From assembly GCF_016805305.1 (NCBI RefSeq), contig NZ_JAERQN010000006.1:62001-126000 (forward strand): DNA of 64,000 nucleotides, written 5' to 3'. Shown piece after piece: positions 44,690 through 53,757 of the stretch. The notes under the pieces were generated by a model, which was given only the letters and a program-made list of their open reading frames with translations, was not told the origin of the DNA and searched no databases. Position 1 is the first letter of the stretch; every line of letters begins with the position of its first letter. The stretch is from Falsiroseomonas ponticola. Its GTDB lineage: Bacteria > Pseudomonadota > Alphaproteobacteria > Acetobacterales > Acetobacteraceae. A program made the position numbers and the translations under genes.

Positions 44690-45382
44690 ATGCTGAACGT
44701 CGCCTCGATCGACCTCTCCTACGGCGCCAGCCTCTGCCTGCGCGGCGTCTCCTTGGTGGCGGAACCCGGCAAGGTCACCGCGGTGCTGGGGCGCAACGGA
44801 GTCGGCAAATCCTCCCTGCTCCGCGCCATCATGGGGCTGGAGAAGGTGCGCGCCGGCACCATCACCTGGGAGGGTCGGGACGTGACGCGCCTCGGCCCCG
44901 CGGAGCGCGCGCGCGCCGGCATCGGCTACGTCCCGCAAGGGCGCGAGATCTTTCCCTTCCTGACGGTGCAGGAGAATCTGGAGACGGCGCTGGCCGCCGC
45001 CCCGCGCGGTTCGGGCGTCAGCGCCGAGATCTTCGACCTCTTCCCCATCCTGCGGCAGTTCCTGCGCCGGCGCGGCGGCGACCTCTCGGGCGGCCAGCAG
45101 CAGCAGCTGGCGATCGGCCGCGCGCTGTGTGCGCGGCCGCGGCTGCTGATCCTCGATGAGCCAACGGAGGGCATCCAGCCCTCCGTCATCAAGGACATCG
45201 CCCGCGTCATCCACCATCTGGCGCGGGACCGCGGCATGGCTGTGATCCTGGTGGAGCAGTACTACGACTTCGCCCGCGAGCTGGCCGACAACATCGCCGT
45301 CATGGTCCGCGGCGAGGTCGCGCTGTCCGGCCCCGCCGGCACGCTGGACGAGGCCGCGGTGCGGAAGCTGCTGACAGTCTAG
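44690..45382 (+). CDS. urtE: Urea ABC transporter ATPase UrtE
   Basis: A 230-residue LivF-type ATPase. Walker A GRNGVGKSSLL lies near 35-45, the signature LSGGQQQQLAIGRAL near 134-148 and Walker B LLILDEPTEGIQPSVI near 154-169. It ends the urt operon and its last four bases overlap the convergent binding-protein gene at the palindromic CTAG. Confidence 0.98.
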   Translation: MLNVASIDLSYGASLCLRGVSLVAEPGKVTAVLGRNGVGKSSLLRAIMGLEKVRAGTITWEGRDVTRLGPAERARAGIGYVPQGREIFPFLTVQENLETALAAAPRGSGVSAEIFDLFPILRQFLRRRGGDLSGGQQQQLAIGRALCARPRLLILDEPTEGIQPSVIKDIARVIHHLARDRGMAVILVEQYYDFARELADNIAVMVRGEVALSGPAGTLDEAAVRKLLTV

Positions 45383-46758
45383 GCGATGCCCAGCACGCCC
45401 TTGCCATCCAGCGTGATGCCGGTGAGGCCGGGGCGATGGGCGAAGACCTCGATGGGATGGAACAGGTAGAGCCAGGGCGGGTTCGCCTGCAGGCGCGCGA
45501 GGCAACGGCCATAGGCCGTCTCCCGCTCCTCATCCGCGACGGCGTGGTTGGCCTCGGTGATCATCGCCTCCAGCGCCGTGTCGTCATGGCCCTGCCACCA
45601 GATGCCCTTCACGGCTGACGACACCTTGTCGTTCAGCACGCGGTAGGTGCTGTGGGGCGTGGAGTCGAAGATGGCCATGTCGCCCATCTCCTTCCGCCCG
45701 ACCTCCCGCGCGAATTCGGGGCGGTCCTTCTGCACCTCGATGCGGGATGGCAGGCCGATGGCCGCCAGGTCCGCGGCCACCTGCTCGCTGATCTCCCGCG
45801 CGCGCTCCGGCATGTGCTCCGGCGTGCGGATCACCAGTGGCGCGGAGGGCGCAGCGCCGTCCAGAAGGCGGCGCGCGCCGTCAGGGTCGAACGGGATCGG
45901 CGACAGCGCCGCGGCCTTCATGCCCCGATGCAGCGGGCTCACGATGGTGGCGGAGCGCTGGCCGAGGCCATGGAACAACCCGTCGATGATGGCCTGGGAG
46001 TCGACCGCCATGTTCACCGCGCGCCGCGCGGCCTCGCTGGTGAAGAAGCCCTGCGCGCAATTCAGGTAGTACATGACGGAGAGCGTGTTCAGCGCCCGTC
46101 CCCAGGCGAGGTCCGCGCCGAAATCGGGCGCGGCGTGCATCCGCTCCAGGTTCATCGCCGCATCAGCGTGGCCCTCGCGCAGCGCAAGCAGCCGGTCATC
46201 GGCATCGGCGATCGCGGTGAAGGCGATGCGGTCGCGCGGATCGGCGACGCGTTCCAGGACCGCATCCCGTTCCGGCGTGTGGTCCAGCACGCGCCAGGGC
46301 CCCGTGCCGAGCAGCGGGCGGCCATCCGGCGTCAGGCGGCAGATGTAGAACTCGGTGAAGATGTCGAGGATGTCGGCGAAGGGCGTGGGATTCTCCACCG
46401 CCACCACGTCGCTCGCCTCCGCCGTGATGCGGGCATGGGCGAGGTAGCGGGAATAGGCCCATTTCATGCCGAACATGTCGAGCGAGTTGCAGATCTGCTC
46501 GATGAAATGGACCACATCCTCCGCGACGCAGGGCTTGCCGTCATGGAAGCGCGCGCCGGGGCGGATGGTGAAGCGCCAGCGCCGCGCGGTGCCGTCATGC
46601 GACCAGGCGCCGAACAGTGCCGGGCGCAGCACACCATCATCCCAGCGGATCAACGGCTCCAGCACCAGGTTCTTCAGGGTCAGGACGCTGGTGTCGTCCG
46701 TCACCTGGCGCGGCGGCGTGAAGCGGCACTTCTCCGCCGCGATGCGCAACAGCGTCAT
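45379..46758 (-). CDS. Family-5 (peptide/nickel type) substrate-binding protein without a signal peptide
   Basis: A 459-residue protein of the DppA/OppA/NikA fold, with LVLEPLIRWDDGVLRPALFGAWSHDGTARRWRFTIRPGARFHDG near 31-75 as the typical family start. The N-terminus (MTLLRIAAEKCRF) is not a signal peptide and no upstream start in frame adds one, so it may be cytosolic or use an undetected exit route. No permease genes are adjacent. It ends against urtE and begins inside the stop region of the Bug gene upstream. Confidence 0.85.
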   Translation of the reverse strand: MTLLRIAAEKCRFTPPRQVTDDTSVLTLKNLVLEPLIRWDDGVLRPALFGAWSHDGTARRWRFTIRPGARFHDGKPCVAEDVVHFIEQICNSLDMFGMKWAYSRYLAHARITAEASDVVAVENPTPFADILDIFTEFYICRLTPDGRPLLGTGPWRVLDHTPERDAVLERVADPRDRIAFTAIADADDRLLALREGHADAAMNLERMHAAPDFGADLAWGRALNTLSVMYYLNCAQGFFTSEAARRAVNMAVDSQAIIDGLFHGLGQRSATIVSPLHRGMKAAALSPIPFDPDGARRLLDGAAPSAPLVIRTPEHMPERAREISEQVAADLAAIGLPSRIEVQKDRPEFAREVGRKEMGDMAIFDSTPHSTYRVLNDKVSSAVKGIWWQGHDDTALEAMITEANHAVADEERETAYGRCLARLQANPPWLYLFHPIEVFAHRPGLTGITLDGKGVLGIA

Positions 46759-47714
46759 TGCGGTTCGATGGTGCGCAGGATCGGGGCCCAGGTCGCTTCC
46801 TGCGCCCGCATGAAGGCCAGGTGATCAGCCGCCGAACTCGGCGTGACATCGACGCCGAGGCGTTCGAAGGCCGCCCGGTTCGTCGCATCCGCGAAGACAG
46901 CGTCGAAGGCCTGCCGCAGCCGGGCGACGACGGGATCGGGCACGCCCTTCGGCGCGAAGAGGCCCATCCAGCTCAGCACCAGGTAGTCCGGCAGGCCGGA
47001 TTCCGCGATGGTCGGCAGTTCCGGCAGCGCCGCGGCGCGGACGGAGCCGGTGGTGGCGATGCCGCGCCAATGGCCGGCGCGGATCGGCTCGATGGAGGTC
47101 GCGATGGTGTTGAACATCACCTGCACCGCGCCATTCGTGAGGTCCGCGCGCGCCAGCGCATCGCCGCGATAGGGGACGTGCACCATCTCCGTCCCCGTCA
47201 TCTTCATGAACATCTCGCCGGAGAGATGGATCGACCCACCCGCGCCGGCGGAGGCGAAGTTCAGCCGCCCGGGATTGGCGCGCGCATGGGCGATGAATTC
47301 CGGCACCGTGCGCACGGGCAGCGAGGGGTGGACCACCAGCACGTTGACGCTGGAGAACATCATGCCGAGCGGCTCCAGGTCCCGCTCCCACTGATAGGGC
47401 GTGTCGCGGATCAGGTAGCGCGTGTTGATGATGTTGGGGCCGCCGGTGAGCAGCGTGTAGCCATCCGCCGGCGCCTTGGCGACGACATCGGTGCCGAGGT
47501 TGCCGCCCGCGCCAGGCCGGTTGTCCACGATCACGCGCTGGCCGAGCTGCGTGGCCAGGGCTTCGGCGAAGGCGCGGCTCTGGCTATCCGTGCCACCGCC
47601 CGGCGGGAAGGGCACGACGATGCGCACGGGGCGGTTCGGGTAGGGCTGCGCCATCGCCGCCATGGGCAGCAGCAGGGCGGCGGCGAGGAGGGCACGGGTG
47701 AAGGCGCGGCGCAT
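46755..47714 (-). CDS. Bug/TctC-family periplasmic binding protein
   Basis: A 319-residue receptor. A signal peptide (MRRAFTRALLAAALLLPMAAMAQ) is followed by YPNRPVRIVVPFPPGGGTDSQSR and the ligand loop VDNRPGAGGNLGTDVVAK. It is the second orphan protein of this family in the window. Its stop overlaps the start of the family-5 binding protein (ATGA), so the two are co-translated; it follows the TRAP operon on the same strand after 33 bases. Confidence 0.94.
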   Translation of the reverse strand: MRRAFTRALLAAALLLPMAAMAQPYPNRPVRIVVPFPPGGGTDSQSRAFAEALATQLGQRVIVDNRPGAGGNLGTDVVAKAPADGYTLLTGGPNIINTRYLIRDTPYQWERDLEPLGMMFSSVNVLVVHPSLPVRTVPEFIAHARANPGRLNFASAGAGGSIHLSGEMFMKMTGTEMVHVPYRGDALARADLTNGAVQVMFNTIATSIEPIRAGHWRGIATTGSVRAAALPELPTIAESGLPDYLVLSWMGLFAPKGVPDPVVARLRQAFDAVFADATNRAAFERLGVDVTPSSAADHLAFMRAQEATWAPILRTIEPQ

Positions 47715-47747
47715 GGGGTTCTTGTCCCTGTTCTTGCGGAGGCGTTG

Positions 47748-49064
47748 TTACCAGAGGCCGGGCAGCCAGAGCGAGAGGGCGGGCAATAGCGCCAGGATGG
47801 CGATGCGGATGCCGTCCGAGATGACGAAGCCCATGACGCCGCGATAGGTCTCCCCCATCGGCACGTCCTTCGCCATGGCGTTGATGACGAAGAGGTTGAG
47901 GCCGAAGGGTGGCGAGATCATGCCGACCTCCACGCTCATCAGCACCAGGATGCCGAACCAGACCAGCGTCTGCGTCTTGTCCAGGCCGAAATCCAGGCCG
48001 AGCATCAGCGGCACGAAGATCGGCAGCGTCAGCAGCACCATGGCCATGCTTTCCATGAAGCAGCCGAGGATGAAGTAGACGATCAGGATGGCGAAGAGGA
48101 TCACCGTGGGGGAAACGGGCAGCCCGGCGACGAAGGAGGACACTTCCGACGGCAGGTGCGACAGGGCGAGCGCCGCGCTGAACAGCTCCGCGCCCAGCAG
48201 CACGATGAAGATCAGCCCCGTGGTTTCCGCGGTGGAGAGCAGGCTTTCCTTCAGCCCCTGCCAGCGCATGCCGCCCAGGACCACGGCCAGGATGCAGGTG
48301 GCGGCGGCGCCGATCGCCGCACCCTCCGTCGCGCTGAACCAGCCATCGTAGATTCCGGTCACGACGATGAGGAACACGAGCACCACCGGCCAGACCTCCC
48401 CGGTCGCGCGCAGGCGCTCCCGGAAGGCCATGCGTTCCGCCGGCGGCGCGGCTTCGGGGTGCAGGCGGGTGTAGATGTTCACCACCAGCATGTAGCCCGC
48501 GGTCGCGATCAGCCCGGGGATCACCGCGGCGATGAAGAGCAGGCCGATGCTCATCTCCGTGTAGATGGCGTAGATCACGAGGATCACGCTGGGCGGGATG
48601 AGGATGCCGAGCGTGCCGCCCGCGGCCAGCGTGCCGGTGGCCAGCGCCGGCGAATAGCCGTGGCGCCGCATCTCCGGCAGCGCGACCTGGGACATGGTGG
48701 CGGCGGTGGCCAGCGACGATCCGCAGATGGCGCCGAAGGCCGCGCAGCCGCCGATGCTGGCCACCGCAAGTCCCCCCCGCCAATGCCCCATCCAGGCCCG
48801 CGCGCAGCGGAACAGCGCCCGGTTCATGCCGCCCTTGGTCGCGAAGTCGCCCATCAGCAGGAAGAGGGGAATGACCGAGAGGGTGTAGGAGGAGAAGCGG
48901 CTGAAGGTCATGGTGTTCAGCGTCGCGAAGAGCCGGTCCCAGCCGGAGATCTCGGCATAGCCGAGCCCGCCGACCAGCAGCATCGCGACGCCAACGGGCA
49001 TGCGCAGCCCGATGAGGAGGAGGGCGCCGCCGAACATCAGCAGCCCGATGGTGACGTTGCTCAT
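47748..49064 (-). CDS. TRAP transporter large permease (DctM-like)
   Basis: A 438-residue membrane protein of about 11-12 helices. It carries the sodium-site helical-hairpin sequences characteristic of DctM (AICGSSLATAATMSQVALPEM; then FGILVLMSVEVGMISPPFGLNLFVIN). It uses the sodium gradient to import an organic acid delivered by the binding protein at 49555. ATG 49064 overlaps the stop of the small permease. Confidence 0.96.
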   Translation of the reverse strand: MSNVTIGLLMFGGALLLIGLRMPVGVAMLLVGGLGYAEISGWDRLFATLNTMTFSRFSSYTLSVIPLFLLMGDFATKGGMNRALFRCARAWMGHWRGGLAVASIGGCAAFGAICGSSLATAATMSQVALPEMRRHGYSPALATGTLAAGGTLGILIPPSVILVIYAIYTEMSIGLLFIAAVIPGLIATAGYMLVVNIYTRLHPEAAPPAERMAFRERLRATGEVWPVVLVFLIVVTGIYDGWFSATEGAAIGAAATCILAVVLGGMRWQGLKESLLSTAETTGLIFIVLLGAELFSAALALSHLPSEVSSFVAGLPVSPTVILFAILIVYFILGCFMESMAMVLLTLPIFVPLMLGLDFGLDKTQTLVWFGILVLMSVEVGMISPPFGLNLFVINAMAKDVPMGETYRGVMGFVISDGIRIAILALLPALSLWLPGLW

Positions 49065-49558
49065 GCGGGCCGGCGCATCCTGACAAAGCTCTCGAGGGCC
49101 ACGAAGGCCGCGCACAGGCTCCATACCGCCATGCCGATGGCCGCCGCGGCGTAGCCCCACCAGAAGGGCAGCTGCAGGAACATCGATTCGCGTTCGCGGT
49201 CCCACTGGTTGTAGCCGCCGATCGCCAGCCGCCAGGCCAGGACGGCCACGACGAGCGCGGCCACGGCGCGCATCACGGCATCAAGCCCCGCGATGCCCCG
49301 CTTCGGCAGCTTCTGCGTGAAGAAATCGACGAGGACATGCGCGCCCTTCATCTCGCAGACCGGCATGCAGAAGACGACGGCGACGCCGAGCGCCAGCTCC
49401 ACGATCTCGCTGTCGCCCAGGATGGGCCGGCCCAGCACGGCGCTGCGCAGGACGGAGGCGCTGGTGACACCCACGGCCAGCATCAGCAGCGCCCCGGCCA
49501 CGAGGGCGAAGAAGGTCGAGAGGCGCGTCAGCGCCCCTCGCATCGCGGCCAGGCTCAC
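49061..49558 (-). CDS. TRAP transporter small permease (DctQ-like)
   Basis: A 165-residue membrane protein with four hydrophobic helices and the short inter-helix motif EIVELALGVAVVFCMPVCEMKGAHVLVDFFTQK characteristic of DctQ. It starts at GTG 49558, overlapping the binding-protein stop (GTGA), and its own stop overlaps the DctM-like start. Confidence 0.94.
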   Translation of the reverse strand: MSLAAMRGALTRLSTFFALVAGALLMLAVGVTSASVLRSAVLGRPILGDSEIVELALGVAVVFCMPVCEMKGAHVLVDFFTQKLPKRGIAGLDAVMRAVAALVVAVLAWRLAIGGYNQWDRERESMFLQLPFWWGYAAAAIGMAVWSLCAAFVALESFVRMRRPA

Positions 49559-50595
49559 GCGCGGCCGTGCCGCGCGGTGATGGCCAGGATGTCGTCGAAC
49601 ATGGCACGGCCGTTGCGGCCGCGGCGGTTCATCTCCGCGATCCAGGCGTCATAGGCCGGCGCGACGGCGGCCTGCCAGCGTGCCTTTTCCTGCGGGCCGA
49701 TGGCGATGATCTCGTTCCCCGCGGCGATGGTGGCATCGACGGCGGGCTTGGTCTGGCTGTCCCAGATCGCGCCGCGATTGGCGGCCAGCGCCGGGCCGGA
49801 ATTGGCGTCGATCACCGCCTTCAGGTCCGGCGGCAGGCGGTTGTAGCTGCGGCCGTTCATCAGCGTCAGGATCATGCCCTGGAACAGGCCGACGCCGGGC
49901 GGCTCGCTGTGGAACTTCGCCACCTCATACAGGCGGAAGGGATGCGTGATCGCCCAGTTGATGAGGAAGCCATCCACCTGGTTGCGCGCCGTGGCCTCGT
50001 AGACGCCACCCAGCGGGATGCCGACGGGCGTGGCGCCGAGCGCGGTCACGGCCTCTCCGATGAAGCGGCCGGCGACGCGCAGCTTGAGGCCGCGGAAATC
50101 CTCCAGCGTGCGGATGGGCTTGCGGGAGGTATGGATCAGCGCGCGATCCGTGGAATGCACGGCGATGATCTTGATGCCGCGGTATTCGGTATCCGCCAGG
50201 TGCTTGGCGATGAACTCCATCGCCGCCGGGCTTTCCGTCGCGCTCAGGCCGGTGTTCAGGAAGGGAAGCTCCAGCCCCTCCGTCCCCATGAAGCGGCCGG
50301 GGGTGAAGCCGGGCACGGTCCAGATGATATCGACGACGCCGTCTTCCAGCTGCTGCACCAGGTCACGCGGCTGGCCGCCCAGCTGCATGGCGGGGAAGAC
50401 GTCGATCTTGATGCGGCCGTTGGACTCCCGCGCGACCTTCTCGGCCCAGGGGTCGAGGTGCATGGTGTGGTCCAGCGCCGTCGGCGAGGAGAAGGAGTGC
50501 AGGCGGAAGGTGAATTGCGCGGCCTGCGCCCGCAGGGTTGCCGGTGCCGCCAGGCCGACCGCCAGCCCCACCCCCATCAGATCACGACGCTTCAT
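49555..50595 (-). CDS. TRAP transporter substrate-binding protein (DctP-like)
   Basis: A 346-residue periplasmic receptor. A signal beginning MKRRDLMGVG ends near LRAQA (residue 25). The mature start FTFRLHSFSSPTALDHTMHLDPWAEKVA and the segment LKLRVAGRFIGEAVTALGATPVGIPLGGVYEA carry the DctP carboxylate-binding arginine region. GGGGAG precedes ATG 50595; an upstream ATG in the same frame lies before that site and is not used. It is the first gene of the TRAP operon. Confidence 0.95.
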   Translation of the reverse strand: MKRRDLMGVGLAVGLAAPATLRAQAAQFTFRLHSFSSPTALDHTMHLDPWAEKVARESNGRIKIDVFPAMQLGGQPRDLVQQLEDGVVDIIWTVPGFTPGRFMGTEGLELPFLNTGLSATESPAAMEFIAKHLADTEYRGIKIIAVHSTDRALIHTSRKPIRTLEDFRGLKLRVAGRFIGEAVTALGATPVGIPLGGVYEATARNQVDGFLINWAITHPFRLYEVAKFHSEPPGVGLFQGMILTLMNGRSYNRLPPDLKAVIDANSGPALAANRGAIWDSQTKPAVDATIAAGNEIIAIGPQEKARWQAAVAPAYDAWIAEMNRRGRNGRAMFDDILAITARHGRA

Positions 50596-50718
50596 ATGCC
50601 AGCTCCCCGCCATGCTTCCAGACGCGAGCGTGGCAAGAACCCCGGGCGTCTGGCAAGCGCGGAAGAGGGCGTCTCGCAGCCCCTCGGCCGGTGGTTTGCA
50701 AGCGGGTGCGGCAGCCAC

Positions 50719-50735
50719 TGCGCGTATACGGCGCA
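50719..50735. promoter_or_regulatory. Candidate operator in the TRAP/monooxygenase divergent region
   Basis: An inverted repeat TGCGC-N7-GCGCA centred on a GTATAC word. It lies in the 253-base gap between the TRAP binding-protein gene (minus) and the flavoprotein gene (plus). A related ATATAC word follows at 50755. GTATAC-centred sites are common for GntR-type regulators, but none is encoded next to it. Confidence 0.4.
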
Positions 50736-50848
50736 CTCTCGATTCGGCGCGGGCATATACGATTCCTGTCGCGACCTGATGGCTGGCGCGGACTGGCGTC
50801 GGCGTGGAATCCTCCCACCTCATCGCTACCTCCGACGGAGACACCGCC

Positions 50849-52282
50849 TTGCCCGCACCCCGCACGCTGGCCGAACTGGAAGCCGATGTGCAGCGCGACC
50901 TGGACCTGATCGCGCATCCCCGCATGCCGTGGCTGCAGCCGAAGACCTGCGATGGCGCGCCGGTACTGGATGCGCTGATCGTCGGTGGCGGGCAGTGCGG
51001 CGTGGTGACGGCCTTTGCCTTGATGCGCGACAAGGTGCGCAATCTGCTGGTCATCGATCGCGCGGAGGAAGGGCGGGAGGGCCCGTGGCTGACCTATGCG
51101 CGCATGCACAACCTGCGGTCCTGGAAGGACCAGAGCGGGCCCGATCTCGGCGTTCCTTCCCTCACCTACCAGGCCTGGCATGAGGCGCGCTACGGCCGCG
51201 CCTCCTGGGATTTGCTGCGCTACATCCCCAAGGAATACTGGAACGATTATTTGCTCTGGCTGCGGCGGGTCATCGGCGTGCCGGTGCGCAACGGGGTGGA
51301 GGCCGGACGGATCACGCCGGCGCGGACGGATGATGGCCTGCCCTGCCTGCGCGTCGAGACCAGCGCCGGCCCCATGCTGGCGCGCAAGGTGGTGCTGGCG
51401 ACGGGACAGGAGGATGCGGGCTTCTGGTGGATGCCGGACTTCGTGGCTGCGCTGCCACCACATCTCCGTGCCCACGCAGCCGACCCGATCTACTTCGATG
51501 CGCTGCGCGGCAAGACCGTCGCCGTGCTCGGCGCCGGCGCCTCCGCCTTCGACAATGCGGCGATGGCGCTGGAGGCCGGCGCTTCCGACGTGCACCTGTT
51601 CTGCCGGCGCGCGGAGCCGATGGTGGTACAGCCGTACCGCTGGCTGACCTTCGCCGGCTTCATGCGGCACCTGCACGAGATGCCGGATGAATGGCGCTGG
51701 CGCTTCATGAGCTACGTACTGGGGCTGCGGGAGGGTTTCCCGCCCGACACCTATGCCCGCGTCAACCGCTTCCCGAATTTCACGATGCATGTCGGCCGGC
51801 CCTGGACCGATGCGCGGGTCGGGCCGGATGGCCGCGCGCTGGTCGCGACGGCGCGCGGCGAGGTCGCAGCCGACTTCCTGATCTGCGGCACGGGCGTGAA
51901 GATGGACCCGGCGCGCGTGCCGACCCTCGCCGGCTTCGCCGATGCCATCGCCCGCTGGCAGGACCGCTACACACCGCCGGCGGAGGAGGCGAATGCGCGG
52001 CTGGGCGAGTTCCCCTACCTCGCGCCCGACTACAGCTTCATGGAGCGCGTGCCGGGCGAGGCGCCCTGGATCCGGGACATCCACCTCTTCGGCATCGGCA
52101 CGACCATGTCCTTCGGCCCCGCCGGCGCCTCCATCAACGCCATGGGGATGGCCGTGCCGCGGCTGGCGGCGGGCGTCACGCGCGGGCTGTTCGAGACGGA
52201 CCTGCCCGCCTTCTACGCCTCGCTCCGCGCCTATGACGTCAAGCAGGTGGAGCTGGACCCGGCGCGGATCGCGGCGGAATAG
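50849..52282 (+). CDS. FAD/NAD(P)-binding protein of the flavin-monooxygenase type
   Basis: A 477-residue flavoprotein. After about 40 residues comes an FAD motif VGGGQCGVVTAFAL, then a motif AVLGAGASAFDNAAMALEAG near 227 for NADPH, and a late segment ICGTGVKMDP. The order matches class B flavin monooxygenases and putative lysine/ornithine-type hydroxylases. TTG 50849 is preferred because GGAG lies 8 bases upstream; GTG 50804 would add 15 residues without a visible ribosome site. It is divergent from the TRAP operon, which may import its substrate. Confidence 0.82.
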   Translation: MPAPRTLAELEADVQRDLDLIAHPRMPWLQPKTCDGAPVLDALIVGGGQCGVVTAFALMRDKVRNLLVIDRAEEGREGPWLTYARMHNLRSWKDQSGPDLGVPSLTYQAWHEARYGRASWDLLRYIPKEYWNDYLLWLRRVIGVPVRNGVEAGRITPARTDDGLPCLRVETSAGPMLARKVVLATGQEDAGFWWMPDFVAALPPHLRAHAADPIYFDALRGKTVAVLGAGASAFDNAAMALEAGASDVHLFCRRAEPMVVQPYRWLTFAGFMRHLHEMPDEWRWRFMSYVLGLREGFPPDTYARVNRFPNFTMHVGRPWTDARVGPDGRALVATARGEVAADFLICGTGVKMDPARVPTLAGFADAIARWQDRYTPPAEEANARLGEFPYLAPDYSFMERVPGEAPWIRDIHLFGIGTTMSFGPAGASINAMGMAVPRLAAGVTRGLFETDLPAFYASLRAYDVKQVELDPARIAAE

Positions 52283-53635
52283 CTACGGCACCAGCGTATC
52301 GACCAGCGACGCGGCATCGCCGCCCGTGGCGAGGCCGCTGATGGCCGCCAGCGCCCGCGCGGTGCCGGCGGCATCCAGCACATGGCTGGCGCAGTCGCGG
52401 AACTTGGCGTCGTGCTCCGCCTCGCTCATCGGGTTGCCGCGCGATCCGCGCCGCTCGATGCGCGTCTCCGTCCGCGTCGTGCCATCGGCCAGGTGCAGCG
52501 TCACGCGCGTCGGCGGGGGCGGCCCGTCCTCGGGCTCCGGCACGCCGCGCATGGTGATGCGGGGCATCAGCGCGCGGATCGGGCCGCGATGGATCGCATC
52601 GCCCTCGAAGTCGGCCAGCGTCAGCGTGCCCTGGGTGGCGGCGGCGGCCAGGCAGTATTCCATGCTGAACCGCGCCTCCATCCCCGTGGTGGGGCGCGGA
52701 TGCATGAGGTTGCGGGAGAGCACCAGCGGCAGGTCGGTCTCGATGGCGGTGATGCCGCCGGGGTCGATCCCCGCCCGCAGCGCCAGCAGCGCATCCAGCG
52801 AGAGATGCGTCGCGGCGCAGGTCGGATAGGCCTTGTAGCTGATGCCGATGCTCTCGATGGCCAGCGCCTCGTTCTCCCCGGGCGGCAGCATGCTGCCCTC
52901 CGGCGCCGGGCGCCCGGCATAGAGATCGACGAAGCGCCAGCGCCCCTCCAGCGCCTCCGCCGCGCCGCCAGCACCGGCCTCCGCCAGGGTGGCGGCCAGG
53001 ATGCCGTCCTTGGCGGCGAAGCCGGCATGCATCGACTTCGCCTCCGCGCCGAGTTGCATCCGCGTGCCGGCCGCCATGCTGACGCCGAGGCTCAGCGCAT
53101 CGCGCGCCTGCGTCGTATCGAGCCGCATGAGCCGCGCGCAGGCCGCCGCCGCACCGATGGCGCCGATGGTGGAGGTCGCGTGCCAGCCCAGCGCGTAGTG
53201 CTTCGGGTTCACGCCGCGTCCCACGCAGGCCATCACCTCCAGCCCCACCACCAGCGCATCCAGCAGGTCGGGACCGCTCGCGCCGCGCTCCTCGCCCAGC
53301 GCCAGGATGGCGGGCACCAGCACCGCGGTGGCGTGGCCGCTCAGCGGCGCGAAGGTGTCGTCGTAATCCAGCACATGCGCGGCCGCGCCATTCACCAGCG
53401 CGGCCCAGGGGGCGGCGAGCGCGCCGTCGCGGCCGATGATGCGCGACGGCCCCGCGCCCCAGCGGGAGACGGCGGCGAAGGCCTTGCGCGGCACGGGCTC
53501 CGCCGCGCCGGCCAGGATCACGCCGATGGCGTCGCGCATGCCCTCGATCGCCAGCGGCGCGGCGCGGGCGATGCGGTCGCGCGGGACGGTCGCGATCCAC
53601 GCGGCGATGCGTTGCGTGGTGCCTGGCTGTTCCAT
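52283..53635 (-). CDS. MmgE/PrpD-family protein
   Basis: A 450-residue protein of the 2-methylcitrate dehydratase/cis-aconitate decarboxylase/immune-responsive-gene-1 family, with the active-site segments VNGAAAHVLDYDDTF near 90 and SISYKAYPTCAATHLSLDALL-like sequence near 280. Family members dehydrate or decarboxylate tricarboxylates, but many, like this one, are not in a methylcitrate cluster. GGAGG lies 7-8 bases before ATG 53635. It is convergent with the monooxygenase gene, their stops touching, and divergent from the M20 gene. Confidence 0.9.
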   Translation of the reverse strand: MEQPGTTQRIAAWIATVPRDRIARAAPLAIEGMRDAIGVILAGAAEPVPRKAFAAVSRWGAGPSRIIGRDGALAAPWAALVNGAAAHVLDYDDTFAPLSGHATAVLVPAILALGEERGASGPDLLDALVVGLEVMACVGRGVNPKHYALGWHATSTIGAIGAAAACARLMRLDTTQARDALSLGVSMAAGTRMQLGAEAKSMHAGFAAKDGILAATLAEAGAGGAAEALEGRWRFVDLYAGRPAPEGSMLPPGENEALAIESIGISYKAYPTCAATHLSLDALLALRAGIDPGGITAIETDLPLVLSRNLMHPRPTTGMEARFSMEYCLAAAATQGTLTLADFEGDAIHRGPIRALMPRITMRGVPEPEDGPPPPTRVTLHLADGTTRTETRIERRGSRGNPMSEAEHDAKFRDCASHVLDAAGTARALAAISGLATGGDAASLVDTLVP

Positions 53636-53757
53636 CGGTGATGCCTCCGCGATGCGCCAGGGTGGCGCCTGCTTTGCGAAGACGGCAAGGGCCTGGTGGC
53701 TTCCCGCCGCGGGGCGATGCGTGCCAGCATCCTCCGGGCAAGGAAGGGAAAGTCTCC

